Shown here: piece after piece, positions 47,105-58,294 of the stretch
Numbering within the stretch: the stretch's first letter is position 1
Layout of the letters: each line of letters starts with the position of its first letter
DNA from: Sclerodactyla briareus
Lineage: Eukaryota; Echinodermata; Holothuroidea; Dendrochirotida; Sclerodactylidae
Reading direction: 5' to 3'
Length of the DNA stretch: 64,000 nt
Assembly: GCA_026419785.1 (NCBI GenBank)
Contig: JAODTK010005010.1
Coordinates: 62,001 to 126,000 of the forward strand
The notes under the pieces: generated by a model
What the model was told of the DNA's origin: nothing
Databases searched by the model: none
The model's input: only the letters and a program-made list of their open reading frames with translations
Position numbers and translations under genes: made by a program

Positions 47105-47960
47105 TGACTAGATCTGAGGACACAAAGATACTACTGCCCTTCGGAATTTCTTCATATGGAATAAATGGGGTTGAATAGGAACGATGAGGGTATGTAAAAC
47201 TCTGTCAGAGATAACTAACAAGCTGAATGTTGGCTCAAAGGCCACAATATATTGAGTCAGTTATATGAAGGCAACATTTTATATCACAAACTTACATATC
47301 TGTGAACAAACTTTTTTTTCAAGGAAATACTATATGACCCGAGGACACCGTGACACAGTGATATTACTCCCCAGTGAGACTTCCTTTGAGAGAGATGGCG
47401 TTAAGTGGGAAGTATGGACTATGAAAAATCCAGCTGTTCATGTAAACAATATTCTATTTTACAAATGACATACTGTAAGGAATAATTCAAGATGGGCAGT
47501 GTGACGTAGAGACACAAGAATAAAAAAAAAACTCTCTGTGATAGTCATAGGGTTAAATGGAAAGGAAAGGGCCGCAACAAACCCCATACGAAGATATATA
47601 GATTGAAGTCAGAGTATGAGGCAACATTCCATTGTACACACTGGCTGGCATGTAAAAACTCTCTTTTAAAGTTGGATACTATGACTGAGGACATTGTTTA
47701 CTATACTGTCAGCCTTTTTTTCTTAGATGGTGTCAATTGTGAATGCGAAGTAAATGTATTAAAGAACTTCCATTAGAGGCGAATGAGAAAGGTCATTTAG
47801 GCGAAGAAAGCCAGTGCACGCAGATGTTGGTGGTGCATATGGCATGCATGCAGCATTTTATTGTACGCGAAACTGACATGGAATTCGGCATTGTTTTCAG
47901 GGAAGTAGCTATGAACTGAGTCGCAAAAGGACACTACTGACATTAGCTAATTAGGTCAAC
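47105..47960 (+). repeat. degenerate tandem repeat, units of a few hundred bp
   Basis: A segment of the type GAGGACAC...GATA.TACTGCCCTTCGGA...GATGGGGTTGAAT recurs near 47116, 47339, 47690 and 47930, with GGCAACATT.TATATCACA and AACTCT.T segments between. Alignment by eye is weak. Confidence 0.4.
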
Positions 47961-48149
47961 CTTGACTGCTATTAAACCTGGTTTTACTACTCATGTGATT
48001 GCCAAGAAGTAATTGGACCCTGCCATTAAGAGGTTATTATGGTTAATTGTGTTGTTTATCGTTGTTTTTCTCCGAGTGAGACATGAAGATGAATGGGGGA
48101 TTTCGAGGATCTGAAACACTTGATTTATGCAGTATCTATTATATCAACA

Positions 48150-48165
48150 AGGTCACCCGAGGTCA
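48150..48165 (+). promoter_or_regulatory. perfect DR4 half-site pair (AGGTCA-CCCG-AGGTCA)
   Basis: Exact direct repeat in otherwise unassigned sequence, in the same orientation as the three other perfect copies. Confidence 0.35.
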
Positions 48166-48589
48166 AGCTGAGATTGAATGCTACAATGATCTCTCTATTT
48201 CATCTCTTTACTACATATGTTTACACCATTACATCCCCACCCACCATTGAAACAAACCCATACATTTAAATGAACTTACATTTGTTAGATTTGTTAAGTT
48301 TATGAAGTGTTCATTGAAGTGCGCCCCCCTCACAACCATACCCAAACGCCCAAAAAACGATGGGTTCATCCTCACCTTATAGGTATATCCCATAGATAGT
48401 TTTAACTTCATACACTAGTGTACTAGGCATCATACGCTGAGTTGCTGATCACTGGAGCAAACGTTAGTTCAAACAGATGCGACCTTGTGGTGAGGGAGGT
48501 TGTGTGTAATAAGAGTATCTAGGCCTAGTATGGCTTGTGTTTTGACTCGTCAAAAAACAATCTGGTTATTAAAATTGAAAAATAGCCCT

Positions 48590-49780
48590 AACGAAAAGGC
48601 CGGAATGTGAAAAGATCAATGAGCGTCAAAAGTAATCACTAGATTGAGTTCGCAGACGAACAAAACTTTCTTGTTACAGCATACCCATGAACGAGTTAAT
48701 AACTTGAGGATAGCTATTGTGTAGTGGTAGGTCAATTGTAATTGAACTCGTGGTTTGTGTCAACAATACGAATCTGGCAATCACAAAATAATAAACCCCG
48801 AAGGTCATAGGGCATGTAGGGCAATAGATGAAATGAGGTCAAAAGATCAAATGAGGTCAAAAGAGATCAATAGATGGAGTTCGCAGACGGACAAAACTTT
48901 CAATTACAGCAAACCCCTTAAAGGTTCATAACTGGAGATAGCTTATCAGTGAGAGTTTTAGGTCATGCAGTGAAAAGGGCGTAAGGAAGGACAAAATCCT
49001 CATGAGAGACTCTGAAGCAAACACCCAAAAAAAGAAGAACAACCCAGATGCCTAAAGAATTCGCCTACAATGCTTGAAAAAAAAAAAAAATCAAGTGAAC
49101 CACTTCACACCTTAGACAGAACCACTATCTTCAGCAAGGCTATACACTCAATAATATGCTTGCGAGAAAATATTTCCGAATGGCCAATTACAGCGTTTTC
49201 CACGAAGCTTGAGACAAGACCATTATTGTGTTAACTCCCCTCGAATTCGTCTCAGCGCCATCGAAGTTAGGACCGATACGCCTTATCTTCCTCGTAAGTT
49301 AAATTATACGACAGGAATCATCTGGTGGCCCTCCGCTGAACGTTTTCAATTACTGCTTGTCTTCGAGAAATATGGATTCAATACTTGGACTGAACTTCAG
49401 GTCACTAGGTCACCATGTGTAGTTCGCACGAACGGAAAGACCTCCATGAACGTCGTCTTCCTGAAGTGGTCGTGGCCAGATGTCAATGTAAACCTCAAAT
49501 CTATCTACAGTTCAATGTTTTAGGCTATTCCGACCTTTTACAAAGGTTCGTAACTGGAGATAGCTTGAGATAGGTGTTACGATGTACATTATTGACTCTG
49601 CGCTTCGTCCACAAACGAGACGAATCCGGTCATTACCAAAAATAAGCCGTCACGGTAATGAGGGTCAAAATGGTCTTAATGAGTTAAAGAGGACAAAGAT
49701 GGTCACCAGATGTATATAGTTCGCACAGACGAATTGATCTGTAAAAGGTGTAGTGCCAAAATATATATAGAAATTGTCCT
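48590..49780 (+). repeat. tandem repeat array interrupted by a LINE fragment
   Basis: Units contain 'GAGTTCGCAGACG.ACAAAACTTTC', 'TTACAGCA.ACCC' and 'GGTTCATAACTGGAGATAGCT', at about 48645-48720, 48880-48945 and, with changes, 49410-49440 and 49535-49730. Unit length is about 230-260 bp. A LINE 3' fragment sits in the middle. Confidence 0.6.
48990..49375 (-). mobile_element. CR1/Jockey-group LINE 3' fragment
   Basis: Collinear with 58.75-59.18 kb: 'CTAAAGAATTCGCCTACAATGCTTGAAAA', 'ACTTCACACCTTAGACAGA', 'TTGCGAGAAAATATTTCCGAATGGCCAAT', then a deletion relative to the other copy, then 'CGAATTCGTCTCAGCGCCATCGAAGTTAGGACCGA', 'CTTATCTTCCTCGTAAGTTAAATTATACGACAGGAATCAT'. The + frame 49209-49523 is a shadow. 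Confidence 0.7.
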
Positions 49781-50337
49781 GTAGTGACCTCAAAGGGACC
49801 TTGACCTAAACCTGAACCAAAAGAATTCATCCTCAACATGTGTGCAACCCACATACTCAATTTGAAACATAATAAGCACGTGCGTTTTACACATACGCGT
49901 TCACAAGTTTTCCCTCTCGGCTCGGCAAAAAATTCGATAACCTTGACCTACGCCAAAAGAATCAACTCAAAAATAGCTGCAAACCACATACCCAATGTGA
50001 ACTTTGTATGCCGTGGTTGTGTTCGTCAGATATCGTGCTAACGAAGAGTGTCACACACACACATCATTTAAACTCCCTCGGTACACTAGTTTTAAATGTT
50101 TCCAATGTAGGTCAATGTATTGTTTTAATTTCATAGTTGTACCTTCTTGGAGTACCTCAAGTGTGTATTTTTTTTCAAATATATTATTATTATATTCCGT
50201 GCATTACCGTATGTGTACATATTTGTATCAATATTTAGATCTTATAGCTACTCATTGTTTCAATGTTCTATGGGCTCGGGTTGGATTAGTTCTTGGGCTC
50301 ACCGAGGGTTTACCTCATTAGGTATGTAAAAGTGTAT
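49781..50337. other. unassigned stretch before AAAT tail
   Basis: The sequence just upstream of the AAAT array (GTATGTAAAAGTGTATG) looks like a retroelement 3' end. The + frames here have no recognised protein. Confidence 0.35.
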
Positions 50338-50412
50338 GAATAAATAAATAAATAAATAAATAATAAATAAATAAATAAATAAATAATAAATAAATAAATA
50401 AATAAATAAATA
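50338..50412. repeat. (AAAT)n microsatellite
   Basis: AAAT units with two 1-bp phase breaks. The Phe/Leu/Ile/Tyr-repeat open frame on the minus strand is an artefact. Confidence 0.93.
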
Positions 50413-51190
50413 CCCACACACGCACGCCTCTCCCAAGGAATAAAAAAAAGGACTGTGAAACAATTGAGGGAGAAATAGTTCTGACATTTCATATATTGTG
50501 TTAGAGGTTTCAAAAGGACCACAAGGAACTACTGGGTACTTACTTTGTAATTGGTTTTGACCTACAGAAGGACACGCAAGGGGTGGAATTTTGGTTGGGA
50601 ATCTGAAGTGAGAGGAATCCGATTGGTCCACGATATGGAGAAGGAGCATCTCAACTAATTTTTCGTGATACCACGTTGGGGTGTGGGGTTCGGACAATGA
50701 TCTTGTTTACCTGTTTTGAATGCCAGTTGGAGAATCGGCTATCATTCCTTGCTGTTGGCTTTAAGATCCATTCAGCCTTGAAATATAGAGAAAAAAAGGC
50801 ATAAATGATATTGAAAATGTATGCCACCGTTCGATACCTTATCTACAAAAAACTTCAGTAAGATTACAGCACTAAAATCATTTCTATTTTGGAGGAACGA
50901 AAATGGTGATCAGCCCGCCGAGTTTTCAAAAATGCCGGCCTGCCGTAACAAATATAATTCGTTTCGCCACAGGGACCTTTCCACAAAATTACGAATTTTG
51001 ACCTAATTACTATTGTTAATTAATAAAATCGTTTTCAATCGTTGTTTTTATATCATTCGATACAATAGATTATACTGCAGTATGAGTAGCTTCGTGCTTG
51101 AAAGAAGGATATTAAATGCAGGCTAATGGTCTTTAATTAACACGATGGTAACCATCCAAGCCTCGCGCCTGATTGGTTCATATTGAGAAC
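50413..51190. other. unassigned stretch
   Basis: No recognised gene or repeat. Confidence 0.3.
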
Positions 51191-51192
51191 AA

Positions 51193-51347
51193 CCAAGGAC
51201 GCAGCACTAGGGGGTCGGGGGGTCCACGACCCCTAACTTTGATTTGAGATTTTTTTTCCACACAAAATGTTTTCCCACACTGATTCGGACCCCCCCCCCC
51301 CCCCTTGCTCTTGACCCCCAACTTCCAGACAAGTGGCTGCGCCCTTG
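51193..51347. mobile_element. ~154-bp MITE-like element with CAAGGRCGCAGC ends
   Basis: The left end is CCAAGGACGCAGCACTAGG (51193). The right end read backwards from 51347 is CAAGGGCGCAGCCACTTG. The interior is G-rich on one side and C-rich on the other and can fold. The flanks GAGAACAA (51185-51192) and TGGAACAA (51348-51355) match at 6 of 8 bases, compatible with an old 8-bp target duplication. A partial inverted relative is at 35985-36120. Confidence 0.6.
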
Positions 51348-52780
51348 TGGAACAATTGTACTACTATGGACGTACTCTTGGAATTGGCTATTTGGCTACA
51401 AAAATTTCCAATTTGTTGTTATGGCCACTCTTGCTTCTCAATAAGAGCTAGGAGTTGAAAACACGGGAACATAGATTCATAGACATTCTGTGTCCTCTAT
51501 CTCTATATATGTCAAATTAATGCATGTACTGGTGATCGACCATCGAGTTACCAGGTAATGTCCGTTTTGTGAACGAAAACGGCATTTCCATGTTTCCACC
51601 TTTTTGTTGTGTTGACTATCTACCTTATCACCGAATACACTATTATTCCGTTGAGTTCTCTAATCGAGTATGTAACACTTATTTTGACTGATTACATGCA
51701 ACAGAGACTACGAGCGTTAAGCGCATGACAGTGGCGTAGCGAGAGATTTGTTTGTGGGCGAGGTCGGGGGAGGGGGGGGGGGTTGGAGGTCCGGGACCAG
51801 GCAAGTTGCGGCCCATACGTTCAGCCTCACCCTCCCTATATCAAATAAAGCCATTTATAGGTTCCTCGACTGCTAACATACTGGCTTCAAGTTTGACAAC
51901 AGCTGTGAAAACACAGTTCTACTGAACAGTGAAAAAGTGTTTTGTGTTAAAAATTTATTTAAGTAACTTGGGTCAGGAGGGTTTCTGAACCCCAACTCCT
52001 CCCCTTCAGTGTACACCGCTGGTGCAGTGATGCTCAAAGTCGGTACAGGAAATGATCTGTTTAAGGTACTAAGTACATTTGAATGCCTTCGACCATAGAT
52101 AATATATCCCCCTCAAGAATTAATGGGACATATGACCCCCGTCTCATCCCTCAGGATCGCCGCCCAGGGCTCGAGTTCTCATCTCAACCTAATTAGGAAT
52201 AAGCCTTAGCTAGGGCGGATTTCCAGGATAACGGATTCGCCTCCAGTTGCAATTTGTTGTGCACCTGACTTACTAATTTACTATCTGACCCAATCTACAC
52301 CAGTAAGAAGTTTACCCCAATAGCGGTAGCGTTGTACCGGCTAGAATGGGCTAGAATGTAAGTAAGCTTGTGTGAAGCCAGACAAGAAGCTCGTTAGTGT
52401 CTAATATCGTCAAACATTTTGAAGCTTTCATTTATCGTGGCGGCATGGCCCCCCCCCCCCTTTGAAAGAAAATTAATTCCAAGAAGAGAAAAACGTATCA
52501 ATGTAATTCATGATTAGCTCAATGATTCGCACATAGGCATGGGGTCAGGGGCTAAAATCTCTCATTTGGTGGAATTTAGATGACTCATAGTTTCCGTCGC
52601 GGATCAAAAGAAGGCTGAGAATGACAGTGATCGATCACACTGCCCTGCAAACACTGATCCACCAACCGAAAGCCTAGATCAATTTCCCCTCCAAATACGT
52701 TCTCCAGCCGACGCAATAAATTCCTTCTTCACATATTCCCTGTAGATTTTCGATTAGTCCCACATGGTATGTAAGATTGC
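51348..52780. other. unassigned stretch with G/C runs
   Basis: 'GACAGTGGCGTAGCGAGAG' followed by a G-run (about 51728-51782) looks like another transposon-end fragment. A C-run lies near 52449. There is no gene. Confidence 0.35.
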
Positions 52781-52784
52781 ATAT

Positions 52785-53110
52785 GCTGAAGATGAACCCC
52801 ATGCTTTTATGGCGTTATGTCCCAGGTCATTCGAGGTCGTCAGGGCCAAACCAAAATGGTGTCAAAACTATATCCCAATAACGCAATCTGTACCACGCCA
52901 ATAAAGTTGGTGGTTGCCTATTCATGATGAACATCATGCTGGCCTCCAGTTCAAGGTCCTCAAGGTCACGATAACGCCGCAAACCTCAACAAGCTCGTCA
53001 GCACAATATCTGGGATGAGAAATCATTTATCCCGTTGAACAGTATAATGGGTTACACTCATGAATGTGGTGAGCGGAACCCTACTTTTGTTAGGCTTTCG
53101 TTCATGGTCA
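52785..53110 (+). repeat. degenerate AGGTCA-bearing tandem repeat
   Basis: Units of about 120-130 bp with 'CCCAGGTCATTCGAGGTCGTCAGGG', 'TTCAAGGTCCTCAAGGTCACG' and 'CA.AATATC.GGGATGAGAA' type segments. A near-DR4 (AGGTCA-TTCG-AGGTCG) is at 52824-52839. Confidence 0.45.
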
Positions 53111-53186
53111 AGGGGAGGACATCTAAAAACAATTTATCAGCAGGGTATTTTTGACGAGCGCAAATCATTTAAAAAGTTCAAGTTAT

Positions 53187-53790
53187 GTTAAGCCCCTGTC
53201 ACACCGGATCGTACTATTGTTCGATCGGGCGATTGGTGAAAACAGTCGTAGCTCATTGGCACGATCTCTAGAGAAGCCGTCGCAATCCGCGACTGGCTCG
53301 TAAGACGGTGGTAGGGGCATTGTACGATTAGTGGTACGCTTAGTCGTGGGATCACCAACGATTGTCGAATAACACCTGCAACGCATGGGGGCGTAGGTCA
53401 TCGTGCCACATGTAATGGCGACCAGCGACCGATCGCACGTCAATCGTGGCGACAAGCGACTGATCGTAAGATCAATCGTGGTGACGTGCGACCACTTGTA
53501 CGATCAATCGTATCATTCGCGATCAATGGTGCGGTCAATCGCAGCGATCGGAATGAAAAGTTCGCGATTTTAGCGTTCGTAAAGGCCGTTCTTGAAACCT
53601 ACATGGGTTCCATGGCGCAAGTGTTGATTAAATCCATTCCTAGTACTGAGGAGCTTGTGGTACCACGTATCGTAACACACGTACGACCGAGCAGACTGAT
53701 CGTGACTAATCGCATGGGTGGTCCGTGGTGGTGTACGACAAGTGGCACCACCAGTCGTCATGAGGCACGATCCAAGGGCGGATCCAGGAT
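53187..53790. repeat. CGATCG/CGTACGATC-rich element with TTAAGCCCCTGTCACACC end
   Basis: From GTTAAGCCCCTGTCACACCGG (about 53187) onward, the motifs CGATCG, TCAATCGT, CGTACGA and GTGCGACCA recur in both orientations for about 600 bp. This gives many short imperfect palindromes and open frames on both strands (53183-53455 minus; 53486-54079 plus, 197 codons) that I do not take as genes. The CCTGTCACAC start after TTAA could be a DNA-transposon terminus. No matching opposite end was found. Confidence 0.45.
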
Positions 53791-54080
53791 TTTCAAAAAG
53801 GGATGGGTCCAACTTTCTTCCAGCGAAAAAGGCAGTCCTCACCCTACCCCCCACACGTCTGTACCATTTTCAATTCACCTTTTGTTTTCAATTTTCCTCT
53901 CGATGTCATTTCCTTATTTTTGTCCCCAAAAAATTCTGGATTTGAAAAACTTTCCATCACACTCCAATCAGGCTCAGTCAGTCAGTGTTGAAATCCTGTT
54001 TTGTCATGCTTTCTCAACTATACAACGCTTCTCACGGAAATCTCGCCGCGGGATAGACTGTCTTGTCGCCTCCTTCTAGT
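53768..54080 (+). repeat. transposon-end-like fragment (CAAGGGCGGATCCAGG)
   Basis: CAAGGGCGGATCCAGGATTTTC near 53769 resembles the terminus of the hAT element at 8505 (CAGGGCCGGATTTACC), suggesting a fragment of a related element. Its other end was not found. The + open frame continuing to 54079 has no recognised domain. Confidence 0.35.
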
Positions 54081-54317
54081 GTTTTATGCTACTAGTATTA
54101 ACCCTTCAACAATGAGAAAAAACTCAAGAGGTAAACCACCATGGTCTTCTGAGATGCAATAAGGAAGAGGCCTATATTGTAAGCTCTGAGTTGAATAAAG
54201 ATAACCGTAGGCTATATAGGCCACTGAAGGGATGCCGCGTTATACTCACTATTTGCTCGTGCCTTGGACCTTTGCTATGAGGGTGGATGGACATAAGTTT
54301 AAAGATGGATGTCGTCC

Positions 54318-54440
54318 TGCCTAGCGTCATGACAAAATATCGTAATGTGCAGCACAACTCGGTATATTTTAGGAATCACATACTTTCAATAGTGTTATAT
54401 CAATTTTATTTGAGAAAAAATGTGTTGAATATACCATTTG
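54318..54440 (+). repeat. dispersed repeat, inverted sister of 39475-39625
   Basis: 'GTCATGACAAAATATCGTAATGTGCAGCACAACTCGG', 'GGAATCACATACTTTCAATAGTG' and 'GAATATACCATTTGG' are the same segments in the same order as the complement of 39.48-39.62 kb. Confidence 0.65.
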
Positions 54441-55945
54441 GTTTCAATTTATCGAAATTTCTCTGAATTGCTGGGTGCAGAGTATCGTTCACAAGACTTA
54501 TTTTAATTGCGACAATCCATCTTTAACGAGTGCTTGCCAACGCGCGCGAGGCGTGCCAAATTTTCGGAGGTTCCACGGAAGATGCCCTATATTGGACAGA
54601 TAATGTATCACAATACCTTTATTCCTGATCGTGTAACACCTCACTCAACCCCCCTTCAAAAATACGATCTTCAACTTTATTTCAATAGGCCCTGCCTTTC
54701 TGAGGGGTACCGACCGCCGAAGAGGGAGGCTGCATATACTGATATATCACAATTGAAACCGACATACCATGCCACAGAGAGCAAACATTAAGACGCGCGA
54801 CGCGCGCATAATTTTTAAAGTCATTTACAAACTTGTAAAGAGTATTAATGTCTTAGTAAGGATACATTTAGCACAGAATGGACATCACATGCAGGGAAAG
54901 TGGGGAGAGGGGGGGGGTGGGTCCGGTTCACCAGAACCCACCTTGATCGCCTTGATGGGTAGAAATTCCTAAGGCTTGGGATTCCATAGATGCGTATGCG
55001 TATTGTGGAAAATTGCTAATTTACGTGAACTGCGCGGGGGCTAGTGCTCGATATGGTCTATTCAGTTTGCAAAGATAGATGTTGGTTCCACAAAAGCTAA
55101 AAGTCAATAAATTAAGGCAAACCAACACCGAATAAGCGAAAAAAGCACATGTAGCAATGCGTACGCGGATGCGTATCACCGCGAATGAATTCTGTGAAAT
55201 ATCTTCCTAAAACAGGCAAGCAACGACAATATTCATGGGCTGCTGCCTTTCATGGTCTTTTCGCATACAGTTATAGTGTTTTCTCTTCTGACAACGAACA
55301 TTCATTTTCGTAAATATGTGATTTCACATCGAGCCCGGAATAAGCATCTGAATCTAGGGAAGCCCAGCCCTTAGTGGTTTTGTTTTGAAAAAGCTCGAAC
55401 AAAAGGGGGGAGTCCGGACCCCATGGAGAGGAAGAAACCTGTTGTTTTGGAATTAGGTCAATGTCCTTGTAGGTCATCGAAAGGCGCAGTGGTGTACGCA
55501 ACGGGCGGGGCAGAACCCCCCCCCCCCCCATGATTCAATGATCAATACATTTTTGACTAAGTTTTTGCAGTTCAGTAGACGTTTTGCCTCTTTATCTAGC
55601 AAATATTGGCCGCGGCATGTGTCTAGGGGCTCATAAATTGTACTTATTTGCCAATAGGGAAGGTGAGGCCATTTATTGAGGGTGCATTTCCCTTCCGACC
55701 TCACCCCCACCCCACCCCCATGTCAACATGATTTCACGGAGAGTGCCAGCATGTTTCAAGTTAAAATTAGGTATGTTGGTTGCAGATGTGGGGAAGAAAA
55801 ACCTATTGTATTTTTGACACCAGTGATCGGTTCAGCCCACTCCAATTATATCTTCTACAAAGGAGGGACGGGACACTCCCCCCTTAGACCCTGTCTACTG
55901 GAACCAGATGAAAATGAAATTTAAAACTACTTCCTCAACAGTGTA
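54441..55945. other. unassigned stretch
   Basis: The + frame 54507-54791 (94 codons) has no domain I know. GACGCGCGACGCGCGC near 54791 is a small CG-rich repeat. A C-run lies near 55510. There is no recognised gene. Confidence 0.35.
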
Positions 55946-55949
55946 TTCA

Positions 55950-56570
55950 GGGGGGGGGGGGCGATCTGTGTTGAATATGGGGGGGGGGGGACATATGAGG
56001 GTTAGCACCATCTAAGCGGAGCGCCACCATGGGTTGACGCGTAGCGGACAAGGAAATTTTTAGTTTTACAGACCCTACAGATTGCAGGAAAGGAAACGGG
56101 GCACCTTCTGGGGTACATATGGCAGTAAGTAACATCCCTAAAATCGTCAATAAATTCTCGAATTTTTTATTTCAAGAAAACATCTTGAAGGAACTGATCA
56201 ATCTTTATTCCGTACAATTCGGGCCACCGTCGGTTGTTGACACGAAGGGTACAAGAATTTTTTTTTGTTTTACCAACCCCCCAGATTGAAGGAACGGCAA
56301 TTCCCGCGCGTTATGGCGTTGAGCAACGTCTCTAAAATTGGCAATAATTTTCAGAAATTGTTATTATTTAAGGAAACGTTCTTGAAGGAAACTAATTGAT
56401 GTTTATCCTTACAATTTGGGCCAGCATCAGTGGTCTCGTATAGGTACAAGGAAATTTTGAGCCTACGAATCCCCCAGATTGCCGGAAACGGTACTTCCCA
56501 TGTCTATGGCAGTAAGCAACATCCCCAAAATGACAATAAATTACTGAAATAGCATATCTCAAGAAACACT
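55950..56570 (+). repeat. 'GCGGAGCGCCACCAT' repeat with three ~195-bp tandem units
   Basis: Two G-runs precede 'TAAGCGGAGCGCCACCAT'. Then 'ACAAG.AA.TTTT.....CAGACC..CAGATTG.AGGAA.GG' recurs near 56050, 56248 and 56441, each followed by 'GTAAG.AACATCCC.AAAAT.G.CAATAAATT' and 'TCAAGAAAAC..CTTGAAGGAA'. A single related copy is at 6475-6780. Confidence 0.7.
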
Positions 56571-57359
56571 CTTTTCTTTCTTGCACATAATCAAGTCCTA
56601 ACAAACAAAATTCTCCTCGTGGCCTAAACCTATATGTTCACCACACTTGAAGATGACATGTATGGACAAAAATCATATGAGGCCACCTGGAAATGAGGTG
56701 TCCCCGTCTCCTTTGGGAAGTTGTCGGTTATCTTAGAGGGGCTGAGATGCAAAATAGTGGACTTCCTGACATAAATCCAGGTACGTATTGCTCTAAAAAG
56801 AACCTATCCTGCGTTTCTTGGTCATGGGAAATTTGGAGGCGCAACCCCGCTGCACCCCCATAGCCTCGTGCCTGTAAAGCATGTCACGTGCTACATTGTG
56901 GTTTCGCAAGAGCCACAGGAGCGAGAGTCCTAACGGAAAAGTAGGAAGGCAGCAAATGGTGACGTCACTGATACCGAGATGAGCAAGGTGCAAATATCCC
57001 ATCGATGCCCAGCCTCAGTTCATAATTCGTTATTGCTGAGTAATTTACCTATATATAGAACAGAATCGTTTCAACAAAATCGACTGTCTAACTCGAAGGA
57101 GTTTCTCACCTTCACTCCTGTGTTATGAGTCATTTGAATGAACACAGTGTCCTCAGTGATAAGCAGCATGCCTTTGTAGAGAACATTCCTGTGAATCTCA
57201 ATTGGTCCTTACTATCCAAGACCTGGCAATTCCATCGACAGTTAAAATCCCAGGTTGACATGATCAATGGACTTCTCCAAAGCCTTCGATGTAATAGTGC
57301 GCATATAACTCATTTCTAATCTTTCGGGGTATGGTATTCAGAATTCTACATTTGCTTCA
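56571..57359. other. unassigned stretch
   Basis: No recognised repeat or gene. The + frame 57125-57319 is short and anonymous. Confidence 0.3.
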
Positions 57360-57600
57360 ATGTAGAACAGAATGGTCAAATTTGACCAAATTCATGGTTA
57401 TAACTTTGCACCGAACCAACTTTGGTCAAACATTCGACCAAACTTTGGTTAATTGCTAACTTCTAACCATGGTGTGGTCACAGTTGACAAATATTCTGGT
57501 CAAAAATTTACCAAACCAAAAAGGTTGGTTCGGTGCAAAATTGGTTAAAATTGACTAAACCTTGGATAAATTTTGACCAAGTCTTTTTTTTACCAGTGTT
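57360..57600. repeat. GGTCAAA/TTGACCA-rich foldback element
   Basis: TTGCACCGAACCAAC (about 57408-57422) is complementary to GTTGGTTCGGTGCAA (about 57523-57537). GGTCAAATTTGACCA-type motifs surround both. This looks like a MITE with imperfect inverted halves. Confidence 0.6.
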
Positions 57601-58290
57601 GGCCAAGGATGTCCCAATAGTTTTAAAATGTATCCAAGTTTGGTCAGCATCCATCAAGAATGACTAATTGTGGGCTACATGGGAAATTTCATGCGATGGC
57701 CTGTTCGTGCCACGGAAATTAATGACCTTCCAGGTCATTAATGACCTTTTAACATGATCTTCACATTAGCAAAATGTCCCACCTATGATGGACATTTCGA
57801 CTGAGTGTGATCAACATACATCAAACGATGCCTAACTGGGGCCGGGTTAAAAAGACAGTTTCTATAATGGCTTGTTGTGACCCTCTAATGACATCTAACC
57901 TTGACCTCCACATGATCAAAGATGACCCAGTGGTCAATGAACGTTGCGCCCCGGTTTCGGGTCACCATCTATCAAAGGATGACTGCTTGTGGCCTATAAC
58001 ACATCTTTTCACTAGATTTTACTGTTCTGACTCTATATACTGTATGACGTCGTTGCATGAAAATCTGTGAAACAGACTGAAAGGAGCACCACCCAGGCCA
58101 AGGGACATAATTTCCAGGAAATTCAATGCACTTTGTGGGAGGAGATACTTCTTAAAATTTTGCACACAGTGGCCAATTGTGCCCCTTTACTGACGCTTGT
58201 CATCGACGTTCTCTTGGGGTCAAAGATGTCCCGTGGTCAATGACATTGTGTTTTGATCAACAGCCATCAGAAACCGACGAACAGCGGAAC
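57601..58290. repeat. TGACC-rich degenerate repeats
   Basis: Units with CCATCA..AA.GAC, 'GTGGCC.AT' and 'AATGACCTT....CATGATC' recur about every 170-190 bp (near 57645, 57810, 57965, 58150), akin to those at 2.9-3.6 kb. Confidence 0.45.
57732..57747. promoter_or_regulatory. 16-bp perfect palindrome AGGTCATTAATGACCT
   Basis: Two AGGTCA half-sites as an inverted repeat with 4-bp spacing. A third half-site (TGACCT) is at 57723-57728. Inverted AGGTCA pairs are known nuclear-receptor sites; function here is unknown. Confidence 0.3.
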
Positions 58291-58294
58291 GCGG

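Noticed and set aside
50299-50697. 132-codon minus frame
   Set aside because: Phe-Ile-Tyr-Leu repeats from the AAAT microsatellite.
53486-54079. 197-codon + frame
   Set aside because: It crosses the CGATCG-type repeat and a transposon-end fragment, both strands are open, and there is no domain or splice support.
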